Shown here: positions 1 through 6,800 of the stretch, piece after piece
How positions within the stretch are numbered: the stretch's first letter is position 1
Layout: each line of letters opens with the position of its first letter
NCBI GenBank assembly: GCA_037969175.1
Contig: JBBKWX010000048.1
Location: 1-8,254 of the forward strand
DNA: 8,254 nt
Origin: JBBKWX01 sp037969175
Lineage (GTDB): Bacteria > Bacteroidota > Bacteroidia > AKYH767-A > JBBKVM01
Reading direction: 5' to 3'
Made by a program: the position numbers and the translations under genes
The notes under the pieces: generated by a model
Told to the model about the DNA's origin: nothing
What the model saw: the letters and a program-made list of their open reading frames with translations, nothing else
The model's database searches: none

Positions 1-617
1 ATAGCGTGCTGATCGTGCTGCAAGGCTTGGATGCCAGTGGGAAAGACGGCCTGATCAAAAAGGTTTTTAGTTTCGTAAACCCTCAGGGAGTTAAAGTTAA
101 ATCGTTCAAGAAACCAACTACTGAAGAACTTGCACATGACTTCCTCTGGAGGATCCATCCAAATACTCCTGAAAAAGGAATGATACAAATATTCAATCGT
201 TCACATTATGAAGACGTGTTGGTTACCCGTGTCCTGGGATATACAAGTGATAAATTGGCTGAGGAACGATTCCGTATTATTAATGCTTTCGAGAAAAATC
301 TGGAATTATCAGGCACAGTCGTACTCAAATTTTATTTACACATTTCTAAAGAAGAACAAGCGGAGAGATTTAAAGAGAGACTTGAAAATCCAAAAAAGAA
401 TTGGAAATATAATGCGGCTGATCTGGAGACCTCTAAAGATTGGGATAGATATATGACCTACTATCAGCAGATCTTTGCGAATTGCAGTAAAGAAATTCCC
501 TGGCAGATAATTCCTTCAGATCAGAATTGGTATAAAGAATATTTAATTGCAGAAAAACTTAGGGATGCACTTGTAGGATTGAATTTAAAATATCCAGTTC
601 ATAAACCTGAAAACTAA
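1..617 (+). CDS. ppk2: PPK2-family polyphosphate:nucleotide phosphotransferase, 5' end missing
   Basis: This is the C-terminal 204 residues of a PPK2-family kinase, which moves phosphate between polyphosphate and nucleotides in the cytoplasm. The frame is open to the left edge (bases 3-5 read Ser just before the GTG at 6), so that GTG is internal; family members of about 270-300 residues suggest 60-90 are missing. Seen directly: a Walker A loop GLDASGKDG at 24-50, a Walker B-like FNRSHYEDVLV about 50 residues later, a lid region with NPKKNWK and a following DWDRY, and the family C-terminal pattern IPSDQNWYKEY then LNLKYP. From memory, the NRSHYE form (rather than DRSWYNR) belongs to the subgroup annotated 'PPK2 family polyphosphate:nucleotide phosphotransferase', which includes AMP/ADP-phosphorylating class III enzymes; the exact substrate is inferred. 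It converges on the safE gene with 2 bases between the stops. Family assignment is secure, subclass less so. Confidence 0.93.
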   Translation, partial: SVLIVLQGLDASGKDGLIKKVFSFVNPQGVKVKSFKKPTTEELAHDFLWRIHPNTPEKGMIQIFNRSHYEDVLVTRVLGYTSDKLAEERFRIINAFEKNLELSGTVVLKFYLHISKEEQAERFKERLENPKKNWKYNAADLETSKDWDRYMTYYQQIFANCSKEIPWQIIPSDQNWYKEYLIAEKLRDALVGLNLKYPVHKPEN

Positions 618-619
618 AT

Positions 620-1324
620 TCATTGTGGTGAATGACAAGCAGCAGTTGATTGAATTGTGGAAAGATCCGGACTTAAATAAGGAATTCCCAGATTCATTCC
701 TCTTACAATAAACCATGCTCCCATTATTAGTAAGAAATAAGGAATGACTCTTTTAAATTTCAATAGCGTGTGTTGAGAAGATCTTGCTCCCGTGATACTG
801 ATCCCTGCCATCATAGGGAAAGTGGCAGCACCAAAAGATGCCATAAAGATTGCTCCGGAGATCGCTCCTGAAGTAACCGTGGCTGCAGCCAATGCGGAGT
901 AAACCAAACCGCATGGGAGCAATCCGTTCAGCATCCCGGCAATAGCTAAATGATTGTTTTTTCCGGAACGAAAAAAGCCATTGTAATATGTTGCTGTAAA
1001 TCTAGACACTCGTTGGGTGATGGGATTTCCAAATCTCGATAGCTTGTTGCTAAAAACGGATATCAAAATTGCAACTCCCAATACTATGGAAAGGCTTTGT
1101 TGAAATCCGGCCAATTTCATTCCTAAGCCAAGACTTCCGAAAATAAATCCCAAAATTGCATACGTAAATATTCTTCCTGAATTATAAATAAGAATCGAAA
1201 ATAATCGCTCTGCTGTATTTTTATTTCCAAGAGGTAAAGCCAATGCAAGAGGTCCGCACATGCCCAGGCAATGCAGGCTTCCAAGGAAACCCAGACTCAA
1301 TGCAGCTATCATCCATCCTGTCAT
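620..1324 (-). CDS. TauE/SafE-family (DsbD_2-like) membrane protein of the cco cluster
   Basis: A 234-residue polytopic inner-membrane protein with about six hydrophobic segments (roughly 3-25, 42-68, 74-90, 125-148, 152-176, 189-206). It belongs to the group annotated 'sulfite exporter TauE/SafE' that resembles the DsbD/CcdA transmembrane domain. Marker motifs are HCLGMCGP at 18-25 and NGLLPCG at 133-139, giving two cysteines in the first helix and one in the fourth, plus a Cys-His pair near the C-terminus (C230, H231). Its ATG overlaps the ccoH stop by 4 bases (ATGA), so it is the last gene of the oxidase cluster. The paired Cys/His sites and location suggest copper handling or thiol/redox maturation for the oxidase rather than sulfite export; that role is inferred. 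Family membership is clear; the biochemical function is open. Confidence 0.88.
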   Translation of the reverse strand: MTGWMIAALSLGFLGSLHCLGMCGPLALALPLGNKNTAERLFSILIYNSGRIFTYAILGFIFGSLGLGMKLAGFQQSLSIVLGVAILISVFSNKLSRFGNPITQRVSRFTATYYNGFFRSGKNNHLAIAGMLNGLLPCGLVYSALAAATVTSGAISGAIFMASFGAATFPMMAGISITGARSSQHTLLKFKRVIPYFLLIMGAWFIVRGMNLGIPYLSPDLSTIQSTAACHSPQ

Positions 1325-1746
1325 ATCTTTAATTTCACTTCCTTAAAATACGATACATCATTCTTATTCCATTTCACCCGAAACTTATAATAACCACTTT
1401 GCAGATCTTTGTAATTATAATACTGAACTCCGCTGCTATCTGTTTTAATATCCAGCGTCAAGTCAAGCGAAGCATCAGAAGGTCGGTAGATCAAGATCTC
1501 TCCTGAGTCGGGCGCTCCATCAGGAAACTTAAAAACAATATTTCCTTTTTCCAGCACAACGATCAAAGGTACATCCAAAGACGCTGCAGCATTTTCACTG
1601 TTTATCTGATCCTGGAAGATGAGTTCTTTTGCATAGTAGTCATCTGCAACCAAATCGAAATCCGTATTGAAGGTTCTATAAACCAAATAGCTCATAAATA
1701 AAACAAAGCTCCCCAATAAAATTGATATTTTCCACGCCCAGTTCAT
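1321..1746 (-). CDS. ccoH: FixH/CcoH-family cbb3 oxidase assembly protein
   Basis: A 141-residue protein with one N-terminal membrane anchor (about residues 6-23) and a periplasmic domain predicted to be beta-rich. The segment after the anchor, DDYYAKELIFQDQI (35-48), is the FixH family signature, and the C-terminus ends in a GYYKFRVKW strand pattern. FixH/CcoH proteins are needed for assembly or stability of cbb3 oxidase, with CcoH reported to stay associated with the enzyme in proteobacteria. I chose the ATG at 1746, which overlaps the ccoG stop as TGATG. A GTG one codon upstream at 1749 is the alternative (142 residues) and overlaps by 4 bases. Both suit translational coupling. The stop overlaps the safE start by 4 bases. 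The sequence is weakly conserved, as usual for this family, so the call rests on the signature, topology and position between ccoG and safE. Confidence 0.9.
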   Translation of the reverse strand: MNWAWKISILLGSFVLFMSYLVYRTFNTDFDLVADDYYAKELIFQDQINSENAAASLDVPLIVVLEKGNIVFKFPDGAPDSGEILIYRPSDASLDLTLDIKTDSSGVQYYNYKDLQSGYYKFRVKWNKNDVSYFKEVKLKI

Positions 1747-3155
1747 CACATTGGTCCCATAAAATTAGTAGTTACTGTTTTGTACTTTACACCGTCAGCA
1801 TATATTCCCAGTTTCAATTTATTCTTAGCTCCTTTCAATTCAGATCTTGGCAATATTATGAAAAACGTAGTGTTTGATTTTTCATTGGATGGCAAATGTA
1901 TTTCAGTTCCCACCAACCGGATCTCACCAACCGAGTCTTCCAATTTAAGCTCAATTTCCATTTGGGAATTGGTTTTATTTATAAGATCGATGGTATACAA
2001 ATTACTCACATGATCTTTCCCTTGTTCCTGATACAACATTCCGGGTGTTCTCAACAAGGTAGCATCGATCTGACTTCGGGTAGCTAACATGATCACAAAA
2101 GAAATAATTAACAGGATCAACACGATGGAATACCCGATTATTCTTGGCGTTAATTTGAGCTTTTCCTTATTTGAAATTCCAACTTCTGAATCATAGCGAA
2201 TCAGTCCTTGGGGGAGATTCACTTTTTCCATCATGAAATCGCAAGCATCCATACATGCCGTACAATTGATACATTCCAGCTGAGTTCCGTTGCGGATATC
2301 TATTCCGGTAGGACAAACTTCCACGCATTGATTGCAATCAATACAATCCCCTTTGTCGAGCTCTGCTCTGTTTTCATTTTTCCGGAAAAGACTTCTTTTT
2401 TCTCCTCTTACATTATCATAAGCAACAACAATACTTTTTTTATCCAACAGCACACCTTGTAATCTCCCATAAGGGCACACTTGTGTACAAACCTGTTCCC
2501 GAAATCGCGAAAACACTCCGTAAAAAACAGTACTGAAAATGGTTATAGCCAGCAACCCACCTTTGTGATCACCCGGGGCATCTGTAATGATCTTGGTTAA
2601 TTCAACCGAACCAATTATATAGGCTAGAAAAATATTCGCGATCAAAAATGAGATCGCAAAAAAGATCACATGCTTCAGTGTTTTTTTGTAGATCTTCGAT
2701 GCTGATAGCGGTGCTTTATCCAACGCGATCTGATGTTGTTTATCTCCTTCAATCAAATATTCGATCTTTCGAAAAACCATCTCAAGAAAAATGGTTTGAG
2801 GACAAGCCCAACCACAAAAAACCCGACCATAAATTACGGTGAACAGAATGATAAAAACTGCAGTGGCGATCATCCCTATTACAAAAATATAAAAGTCCTG
2901 AGGCCAAAATATTTGTCCAAAAACGACAAACTTTCTTTCCAGCACATTCAACATTAGTAAAGGTTCTCCACCAATTCGAATAAAAGGTCCGCTAAACAAA
3001 AGAAACAACAAGACCCAGGCAACCACTGTTCTGGCTCTATAATAAGAGCCCGAAGGTTTTTTAGGATATACCCATATTCGTTTTCCTTCTTTATCTACAG
3101 TAGATAAAGAATCCCGAAAACTCTGGTCGTTGCTATCTTTTAATTTTACAGACAT
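1746..3155 (-). CDS. ccoG: cbb3 oxidase accessory iron-sulfur protein CcoG (FixG/RdxA)
   Basis: A 469-residue membrane iron-sulfur protein. CcoG is reported to reduce Cu(II) to Cu(I) for CuB insertion into cbb3 oxidase, acting with the CcoI copper pump. Seen directly: hydrophobic segments near 43-58, 88-109, 163-183, 200-214 and 339-357; two Cys pairs CGWAC (114, 118) and CTQVC (223, 227) in the style of NapH-like polyferredoxins; two [4Fe-4S] clusters of ferredoxin type, C271/C274/C277/C281 and C295/C298/C301/C305, the last followed by Asp rather than Pro; and a C-terminal periplasmic Ig-like domain (about 365-469, FixG_C type). The length matches the family. The ATG overlaps the ccoP stop by one base (TAATG) and the stop overlaps ccoH. 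A perfect 25-base inverted repeat lies in codons 15-23, within a stretch (STVDKEGKR) that I recall as conserved in Bacteroidota homologues. Confidence 0.97.
   Translation of the reverse strand: MSVKLKDSNDQSFRDSLSTVDKEGKRIWVYPKKPSGSYYRARTVVAWVLLFLLFSGPFIRIGGEPLLMLNVLERKFVVFGQIFWPQDFYIFVIGMIATAVFIILFTVIYGRVFCGWACPQTIFLEMVFRKIEYLIEGDKQHQIALDKAPLSASKIYKKTLKHVIFFAISFLIANIFLAYIIGSVELTKIITDAPGDHKGGLLAITIFSTVFYGVFSRFREQVCTQVCPYGRLQGVLLDKKSIVVAYDNVRGEKRSLFRKNENRAELDKGDCIDCNQCVEVCPTGIDIRNGTQLECINCTACMDACDFMMEKVNLPQGLIRYDSEVGISNKEKLKLTPRIIGYSIVLILLIISFVIMLATRSQIDATLLRTPGMLYQEQGKDHVSNLYTIDLINKTNSQMEIELKLEDSVGEIRLVGTEIHLPSNEKSNTTFFIILPRSELKGAKNKLKLGIYADGVKYKTVTTNFMGPM
3087..3111. repeat. Perfect 25-base inverted repeat inside the start of ccoG
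   Basis: On the plus strand the left arm TTCTTTATCTAC (3087-3098) and the right arm (3100-3111) are exact reverse complements around a single central A at 3099. In ccoG mRNA this would form an 11-pair stem with a 3-base loop, starting about 45 bases after the ATG. No U-tract follows on either strand, so it is not a standard terminator. It could be an RNA structure affecting translation or stability between the oxidase genes and the accessory genes, a site for a dimeric protein, or coincidence within conserved codons. The repeat itself is certain; its function is unknown. Confidence 0.85.
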
Positions 3156-4303
3156 TATTTATTTTCTGCTGTAGCTGCATTAACAGTATCAGCAATTGTT
3201 GTTGAGAGAGAATCAATCAATATTTTTTCTGCCACCCAGATCTCACCTTGGGGCTCCTTTGGATTTGCAGGTAGAGTTCCATACAAAGTCAAGATGTAAC
3301 TGGCGACTTCCTGGATCTGGGATGCTCCAAGCTGACTTTGCCAGGCGATCATGCCTTTTGCCGGCACACCATATTTCGTGGTGTTAAAAACATTTGCAAT
3401 TCCTCCACCATGCAACCAATAATCATCCGTCAAATTTGGTCCTACGGTACCCTCACCATTCTGTCCATGACAAGGGGCACAGTTTTGTAAAAAGATCGCC
3501 TTACCTGCTTCTAATCTTGTCATATCTGTCACTGCAATTACATTCGTTTCATCAACAAGGTTTGCAGCATTTTTCATATATTCTGCTTTCGCCAGATCTG
3601 CTTCAACCATCTCCGCTAAATATTCATCATGTTGCAATTTCCCATCCGTAAAATGATAATAACCGATATATACAATTGCGAATAAAATGCTCGCATAAAA
3701 CATGTAAACCCACCATGGAGGGAGGTTATTATCCAACTCACGAATTCCATCATAATCGTGATCCAACATCACTTCATGCTCTCTTTCTACCGGTACGGCA
3801 TCTGTCAGTTTCTTTTCCCATAATTCAATTATCCCGGGTTTTGCTGCTTCTTCTTCCTGGGATATTGCGGAAGTCATTCTTACTAGTTTACGAACTCCTT
3901 TTAGCAGCAAAAAAACTATGTAAAGCAAAAATAAATTCAGCGATATCAAAATCCATAGCCAGGTATTATCAACAGGTACAACAGCCTCTGCTGCTGCTTG
4001 TGCTTGCATAACGGATGGGAGCATTGCTATAGCTGCCAACATTAGGATTCCATTAGGCTTTCCCGTTTCCTTTACTTCAAGTATCGTTTTGCCTCCAAGT
4101 AAGGATTTATAAATACTACCAAGTGCAATAATCAGGATCAATAAAAATAATGCTGTGCCCAATAGGATATAAAACAATCCATTGCTGTTTGTCGTAGCTG
4201 TCGTGCTTGCCGCTTCTACAGCGGGTGCAGCTATTGAATTATTAATTGCAAAAACCGAAATAAGAAATGCAATTATATATTTATGAGAGAATTTATTTTT
4301 CAT
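3155..4303 (-). CDS. ccoP: cbb3-type cytochrome c oxidase subunit CcoP (one haem c)
   Basis: A 382-residue membrane-anchored c-type cytochrome that passes electrons from periplasmic donors to CcoNO. From the chosen ATG: a signal-like hydrophobic stretch (7-25), membrane segments near 43-64, 84-103 and 114-134, then the FixP_N-type module (DHDYDGIRELDNNLPPWWVY at 181-200, with a membrane helix to about 216), and one cytochrome c domain (about 264-345) with CAPCH at 275-279, GPNLTDDYWLHGG at 288-300 and the likely axial Met318 in KGMIAW. Proteobacterial CcoP usually has two haem sites and no such hydrophobic N-terminus; the single-haem, extended form is what I know from Bacteroidota. The ATG at 4303 overlaps the ccoQ end by 11 bases. 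An in-frame TTG at 4336 would add 11 charged residues before the signal-like segment and is less likely. It overlaps ccoG by one base. Confidence 0.95.
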   Translation of the reverse strand: MKNKFSHKYIIAFLISVFAINNSIAAPAVEAASTTATTNSNGLFYILLGTALFLLILIIALGSIYKSLLGGKTILEVKETGKPNGILMLAAIAMLPSVMQAQAAAEAVVPVDNTWLWILISLNLFLLYIVFLLLKGVRKLVRMTSAISQEEEAAKPGIIELWEKKLTDAVPVEREHEVMLDHDYDGIRELDNNLPPWWVYMFYASILFAIVYIGYYHFTDGKLQHDEYLAEMVEADLAKAEYMKNAANLVDETNVIAVTDMTRLEAGKAIFLQNCAPCHGQNGEGTVGPNLTDDYWLHGGGIANVFNTTKYGVPAKGMIAWQSQLGASQIQEVASYILTLYGTLPANPKEPQGEIWVAEKILIDSLSTTIADTVNAATAENK

Positions 4304-4493
4304 TGGTCTGTGTTTTTTCACCCGGTTCGGTATCAAGTGGTAATCCTTCCATGTATTCTATATGTTTTTTGCTGCTGCTATAAACCAAAATTGTCAGTAT
4401 CAGAAAAAAAGAAAAGAATATTATTAAGGAAATGACAGGGTAAATATCTATCCCATCTATCGTGTCCATGTGATGCTTTATGAATTTTAACAT
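4293..4493 (-). CDS. ccoQ: CcoQ-like small membrane subunit of cbb3 oxidase
   Basis: A 66-residue protein with one strongly hydrophobic helix (about 18-38), preceded by MLKFIKHHMDTIDGIDIYP and followed by a short hydrophilic tail containing EYMEGLPLD. Size, topology and position between ccoNO and ccoP identify it as CcoQ, a small subunit thought to stabilise CcoP binding in proteobacteria. I chose the ATG at 4493, four bases after the ccoNO stop. The frame is open further upstream to a TTG at 4541, inside ccoNO, but that 16-residue extension is charged and shows no family resemblance. A second ATG (residue 9) would still retain the helix. The stop overlaps the ccoP start by 11 bases. Sequence conservation in CcoQ is low, so the assignment depends partly on context. 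Confidence 0.88.
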   Translation of the reverse strand: MLKFIKHHMDTIDGIDIYPVISLIIFFSFFLILTILVYSSSKKHIEYMEGLPLDTEPGEKTQTNEK

Positions 4494-4497
4494 GTTC

Positions 4498-6627
4498 TTA
4501 TTTTTTTTCAGATTCCGGTGCGGATTTAATATCGGTACCAAGTCGTTGTAGGTAAGCTATCAAAGCAAGGATTTCTGCGTCTTTCATGGCTTCAATTTTT
4601 GCTTTCTTCAAACCGCTTCTAATTTTCTCGCTTTGTTTATGAAGATCAGCCAAAGCTTTTGTCTCATATCCTTCCGGATAAGGGACACCTAATGTTCGCA
4701 TAGCAGAAATCTTTTCAGGCGTTTTAGATGTATCCAATTTCCGCTCTATCATCCAGGGATAAGATGGCATGATGGAGCCCGGGCTCATGGTTTCCGGATC
4801 AAGCATATGTGCATAATGCCAACTGTCAGGATACTTGCCTCCCACTCTGTGCAGATCGGGTCCCGTTCTTTTTGAACCCCATAAATGCGGATGATCATAT
4901 ACAAACTCTCCGGCTTTTGAGTATTCGCCGTAGCGCTCGGTTTCACTTCTAAATGGTCTCACCATTTGAGAATGACAATTATTACAACCTTCTCTGATAT
5001 ACAGATCCCGTCCTTCAAGTTCTAAGGGCGTATAAGGTTTGACACTACTAATTGTTGGGATATTAGATTTTACTAAAAATGTTGGCATGATCTCAATCAC
5101 TCCTCCAATACCAACAACGATAAGAGACAGCACCAGCATTTGCACCGGCTTCCTTTCAATCCATCTATGCCAGTGATCTTTGCTATGCGGAATGTAGGTG
5201 GCAGAAAGAGCAGGAGCTTCTGCTTCTTCGTTGGCAAGAAAATCTCCTTGCCGGATTGTTTTAATAAAATTAACAACCATAATTACCGCACCGGTCAAGT
5301 AAAGCAAACCTCCAAATGATCTGAGTGCATACATGGTTTTTATTTGCGTTACCGTTTCCATGAAATTCGGATAGGCAAGCATACCCTCTGCAGTGAATTC
5401 TTTCCACATCAAACTCTGGGTAAGTCCGGCCCAATACATGGGAAGTGCATAGAAAAGTATCCCCAGAGTTCCTATCCAGAAATGGAGATTTGCAAGTTTC
5501 GTTGAATATAATTTTGTGCGAAACAAAACAGGTATCATCCAATATAAAATACCGAATGTTAAAAATCCATTCCAACCCAGACCACCTACGTGAACATGGG
5601 CAACTGTCCAATCGGTGAAATGAGAAATTGCATTAACATTTTTTAATGAAAGTAAGGGGCCTTCAAAAGTCGCCATGCCATAGGCTGTCACAGCAACCAC
5701 CATAAACTTAAGCGTAGGGTCTTCCCTGACTTTATCCCATGCACCTCGCAGTGTAAGCAGACCATTTAACATACCTCCCCAAGAAGGAGCAAGAAGCATA
5801 ATTGAAAATACAGTTCCTAAAGATTGAGCCCAGTCGGGTAATGCAGTATATAATAAATGATGCGGCCCGGCCCAGATATAAAGAAATATCAATGCCCAAA
5901 AATGTATGATAGAAAGTCGGTAACTATAGACTGGCCTGTTAGCTGCTTTTGGAATAAAATAATACATCAATCCCAAATAGGGAGTAGTAAGAAAAAACGC
6001 AACGGCGTTATGTCCATACCACCACTGAACCAATGCATCCTGTACACCTGCATACCATGAATAACTCTTCATGAAAGAGACAGGAAGCTCAAAGGAATTA
6101 ACCAAATGCAGCATTGCAATTGCAATGAATGTTGCTATATAAAACCAAACCGCGACATAAAGATGTCGCTCCCTTCTTCTCAAAATGGTAGCGAACATAT
6201 TCCAACCAAATACAACCCAGATGATGGTTATGGCTATATCTATCGGCCATTCAAGTTCGGCATATTCTTTACTTGTGGTATATCCCAATGGTAAAGAAAT
6301 AACTGCCGAAACAATTATCAATTGCCAACCCCAGAAATTGATCTTACTCAACAGATCACTATACATTCTGGCTTTTAATAAACGTTGCAATGAGTAGTAG
6401 ACTCCTGCAAATATCCCATTCCCCACAAATGCAAAGATCACTGCGTTAGTATGCAACGGACGGAGCCTTCCAAAGGAAATATATTCAATCCCAAAATTCA
6501 ATGCAGGAAATGCCAATTGCAATGCAATGATCAATCCGACTAACATCCCGGTCACTCCCCAGAATAAAGTAGCATATGAGAAATTTCTGACAATCGTATT
6601 GTCGTATGAAAAATGTTGTTTTTCCAT
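4498..6627 (-). CDS. ccoNO: Fused cbb3 oxidase catalytic subunit I + mono-haem subunit II (CcoN-CcoO)
   Basis: A 709-residue fusion. Residues 1 to about 465 are CcoN, the haem-copper oxidase core that reduces O2 to water, with about 12 membrane helices; about 490-709 are CcoO, a membrane-anchored mono-haem cytochrome c. Visible ligands: H59 and H346 (low-spin haem b), H344 (haem b3), H206/H256/H257 (CuB, in WWYGHN and GPHH), Y250 as the likely His-Tyr crosslink partner, and E322 in FEGPLLS. By memory of the Pseudomonas stutzeri numbering each is one residue lower, so the core is intact. The CcoO part has its helix near 494-516, CNNCH at 548-552 and likely axial Met620 in SIMPSYPW. The linker (466-490) is hydrophilic and His-rich. 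I used the ATG at 6627, which overlaps the ccoS stop as TGATG. The gene ends in an A8 run just before the stop. Confidence 0.97.
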   Translation of the reverse strand: MEKQHFSYDNTIVRNFSYATLFWGVTGMLVGLIIALQLAFPALNFGIEYISFGRLRPLHTNAVIFAFVGNGIFAGVYYSLQRLLKARMYSDLLSKINFWGWQLIIVSAVISLPLGYTTSKEYAELEWPIDIAITIIWVVFGWNMFATILRRRERHLYVAVWFYIATFIAIAMLHLVNSFELPVSFMKSYSWYAGVQDALVQWWYGHNAVAFFLTTPYLGLMYYFIPKAANRPVYSYRLSIIHFWALIFLYIWAGPHHLLYTALPDWAQSLGTVFSIMLLAPSWGGMLNGLLTLRGAWDKVREDPTLKFMVVAVTAYGMATFEGPLLSLKNVNAISHFTDWTVAHVHVGGLGWNGFLTFGILYWMIPVLFRTKLYSTKLANLHFWIGTLGILFYALPMYWAGLTQSLMWKEFTAEGMLAYPNFMETVTQIKTMYALRSFGGLLYLTGAVIMVVNFIKTIRQGDFLANEEAEAPALSATYIPHSKDHWHRWIERKPVQMLVLSLIVVGIGGVIEIMPTFLVKSNIPTISSVKPYTPLELEGRDLYIREGCNNCHSQMVRPFRSETERYGEYSKAGEFVYDHPHLWGSKRTGPDLHRVGGKYPDSWHYAHMLDPETMSPGSIMPSYPWMIERKLDTSKTPEKISAMRTLGVPYPEGYETKALADLHKQSEKIRSGLKKAKIEAMKDAEILALIAYLQRLGTDIKSAPESEKK

Positions 6628-6800
6628 CAGTCTGTTTTTTCGCTTTTGTCTTCGGTTGATTTTTTATTATCAAATAATATTCTCACTGAAGGAGAATACT
6701 CATCATCGTATTGTCCATTTCTTACAGCCCAGATAAAGGCGAGTAAAAAAATTCCTGCTACAAGCAGACTAGCTATGATTAATATATATAAGACACTCAT
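6627..6800 (-). CDS. ccoS: cbb3 oxidase assembly protein CcoS
   Basis: A 57-residue single-helix membrane protein, short enough to fall under common ORF length cut-offs. It starts MSVLYILIIASLLVAGIF, has one hydrophobic helix (about 3-24) ending in FIWAV, then GQYDDEYSP (29-37) and a charged tail rich in Lys, Glu and Asp. The pattern of an N-terminal helix, W-A, G-Q-[YF]-D-D and S-P is the CcoS/FixS signature. In Rhodobacter capsulatus, CcoS is needed for an active cbb3 oxidase containing its redox cofactors; the mechanism is not settled. The ATG at 6800 overlaps the ccoI stop by 4 bases (ATGA) and its TGA overlaps the ccoNO start by one base, the usual place for this gene. No Shine-Dalgarno motif precedes it, so translation probably depends on coupling to ccoI. 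Confidence 0.95.
   Translation of the reverse strand: MSVLYILIIASLLVAGIFLLAFIWAVRNGQYDDEYSPSVRILFDNKKSTEDKSEKTD

Noticed and set aside
208..456. Second plus-strand open frame inside ppk2
   Set aside because: It overlaps the conserved PPK2 Walker B and lid region in a different frame and shows no motif.
608..636. Possible terminator at the safE/ppk2 convergence
   Set aside because: The stem ATTCA/TGAAT has only five mostly A-T pairs and a 6-base loop, and the T-rich stretch after it on the minus strand is interrupted. On the plus strand no T-tract follows.
955..975. Inverted homopolymer arms (T6C / GA6) in safE
   Set aside because: It is formed by Phe-Phe and Lys-Asn codons; the T run is on the wrong side for a terminator on the plus strand, and the minus strand ends in A residues.
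2774..2797. 7-base inverted repeat (AAACCAT / ATGGTTT) with a 10-base loop and short T run on the minus strand in ccoG
   Set aside because: It is a short, AT-rich stem with a large loop inside a conserved membrane-protein coding region, so it is likely chance and unlikely to terminate transcription.
3676..4011. Plus-strand open frame of 111 codons inside ccoP
   Set aside because: It lies fully antisense to a clear cytochrome gene, has no recognisable domain, and its His/Leu-rich translation is typical of a shadow frame.
4243..4275. 8-base inverted repeat (TAATTGCA / TGCAATTA) near the ccoP start
   Set aside because: The arms are 17 bases apart and AT-rich, in the hydrophobic signal-like coding region where Ala and Ile codons readily produce such matches.
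5270..5611. Minus-strand 113-codon open frame in another frame of ccoNO
   Set aside because: The ccoNO frame here encodes the conserved haem b/b3 ligand region (H344, H346). The alternative frame is rich in Cys, Arg and Trp and has no family resemblance.
6112..6127. 16-base perfect palindrome CATTGCAATTGCAATG in ccoNO
   Set aside because: It follows from the repeated Ile-Ala-Ile-Ala-Met codons (ATT GCA twice), and an 8-base arm is not very unlikely in a window this long.
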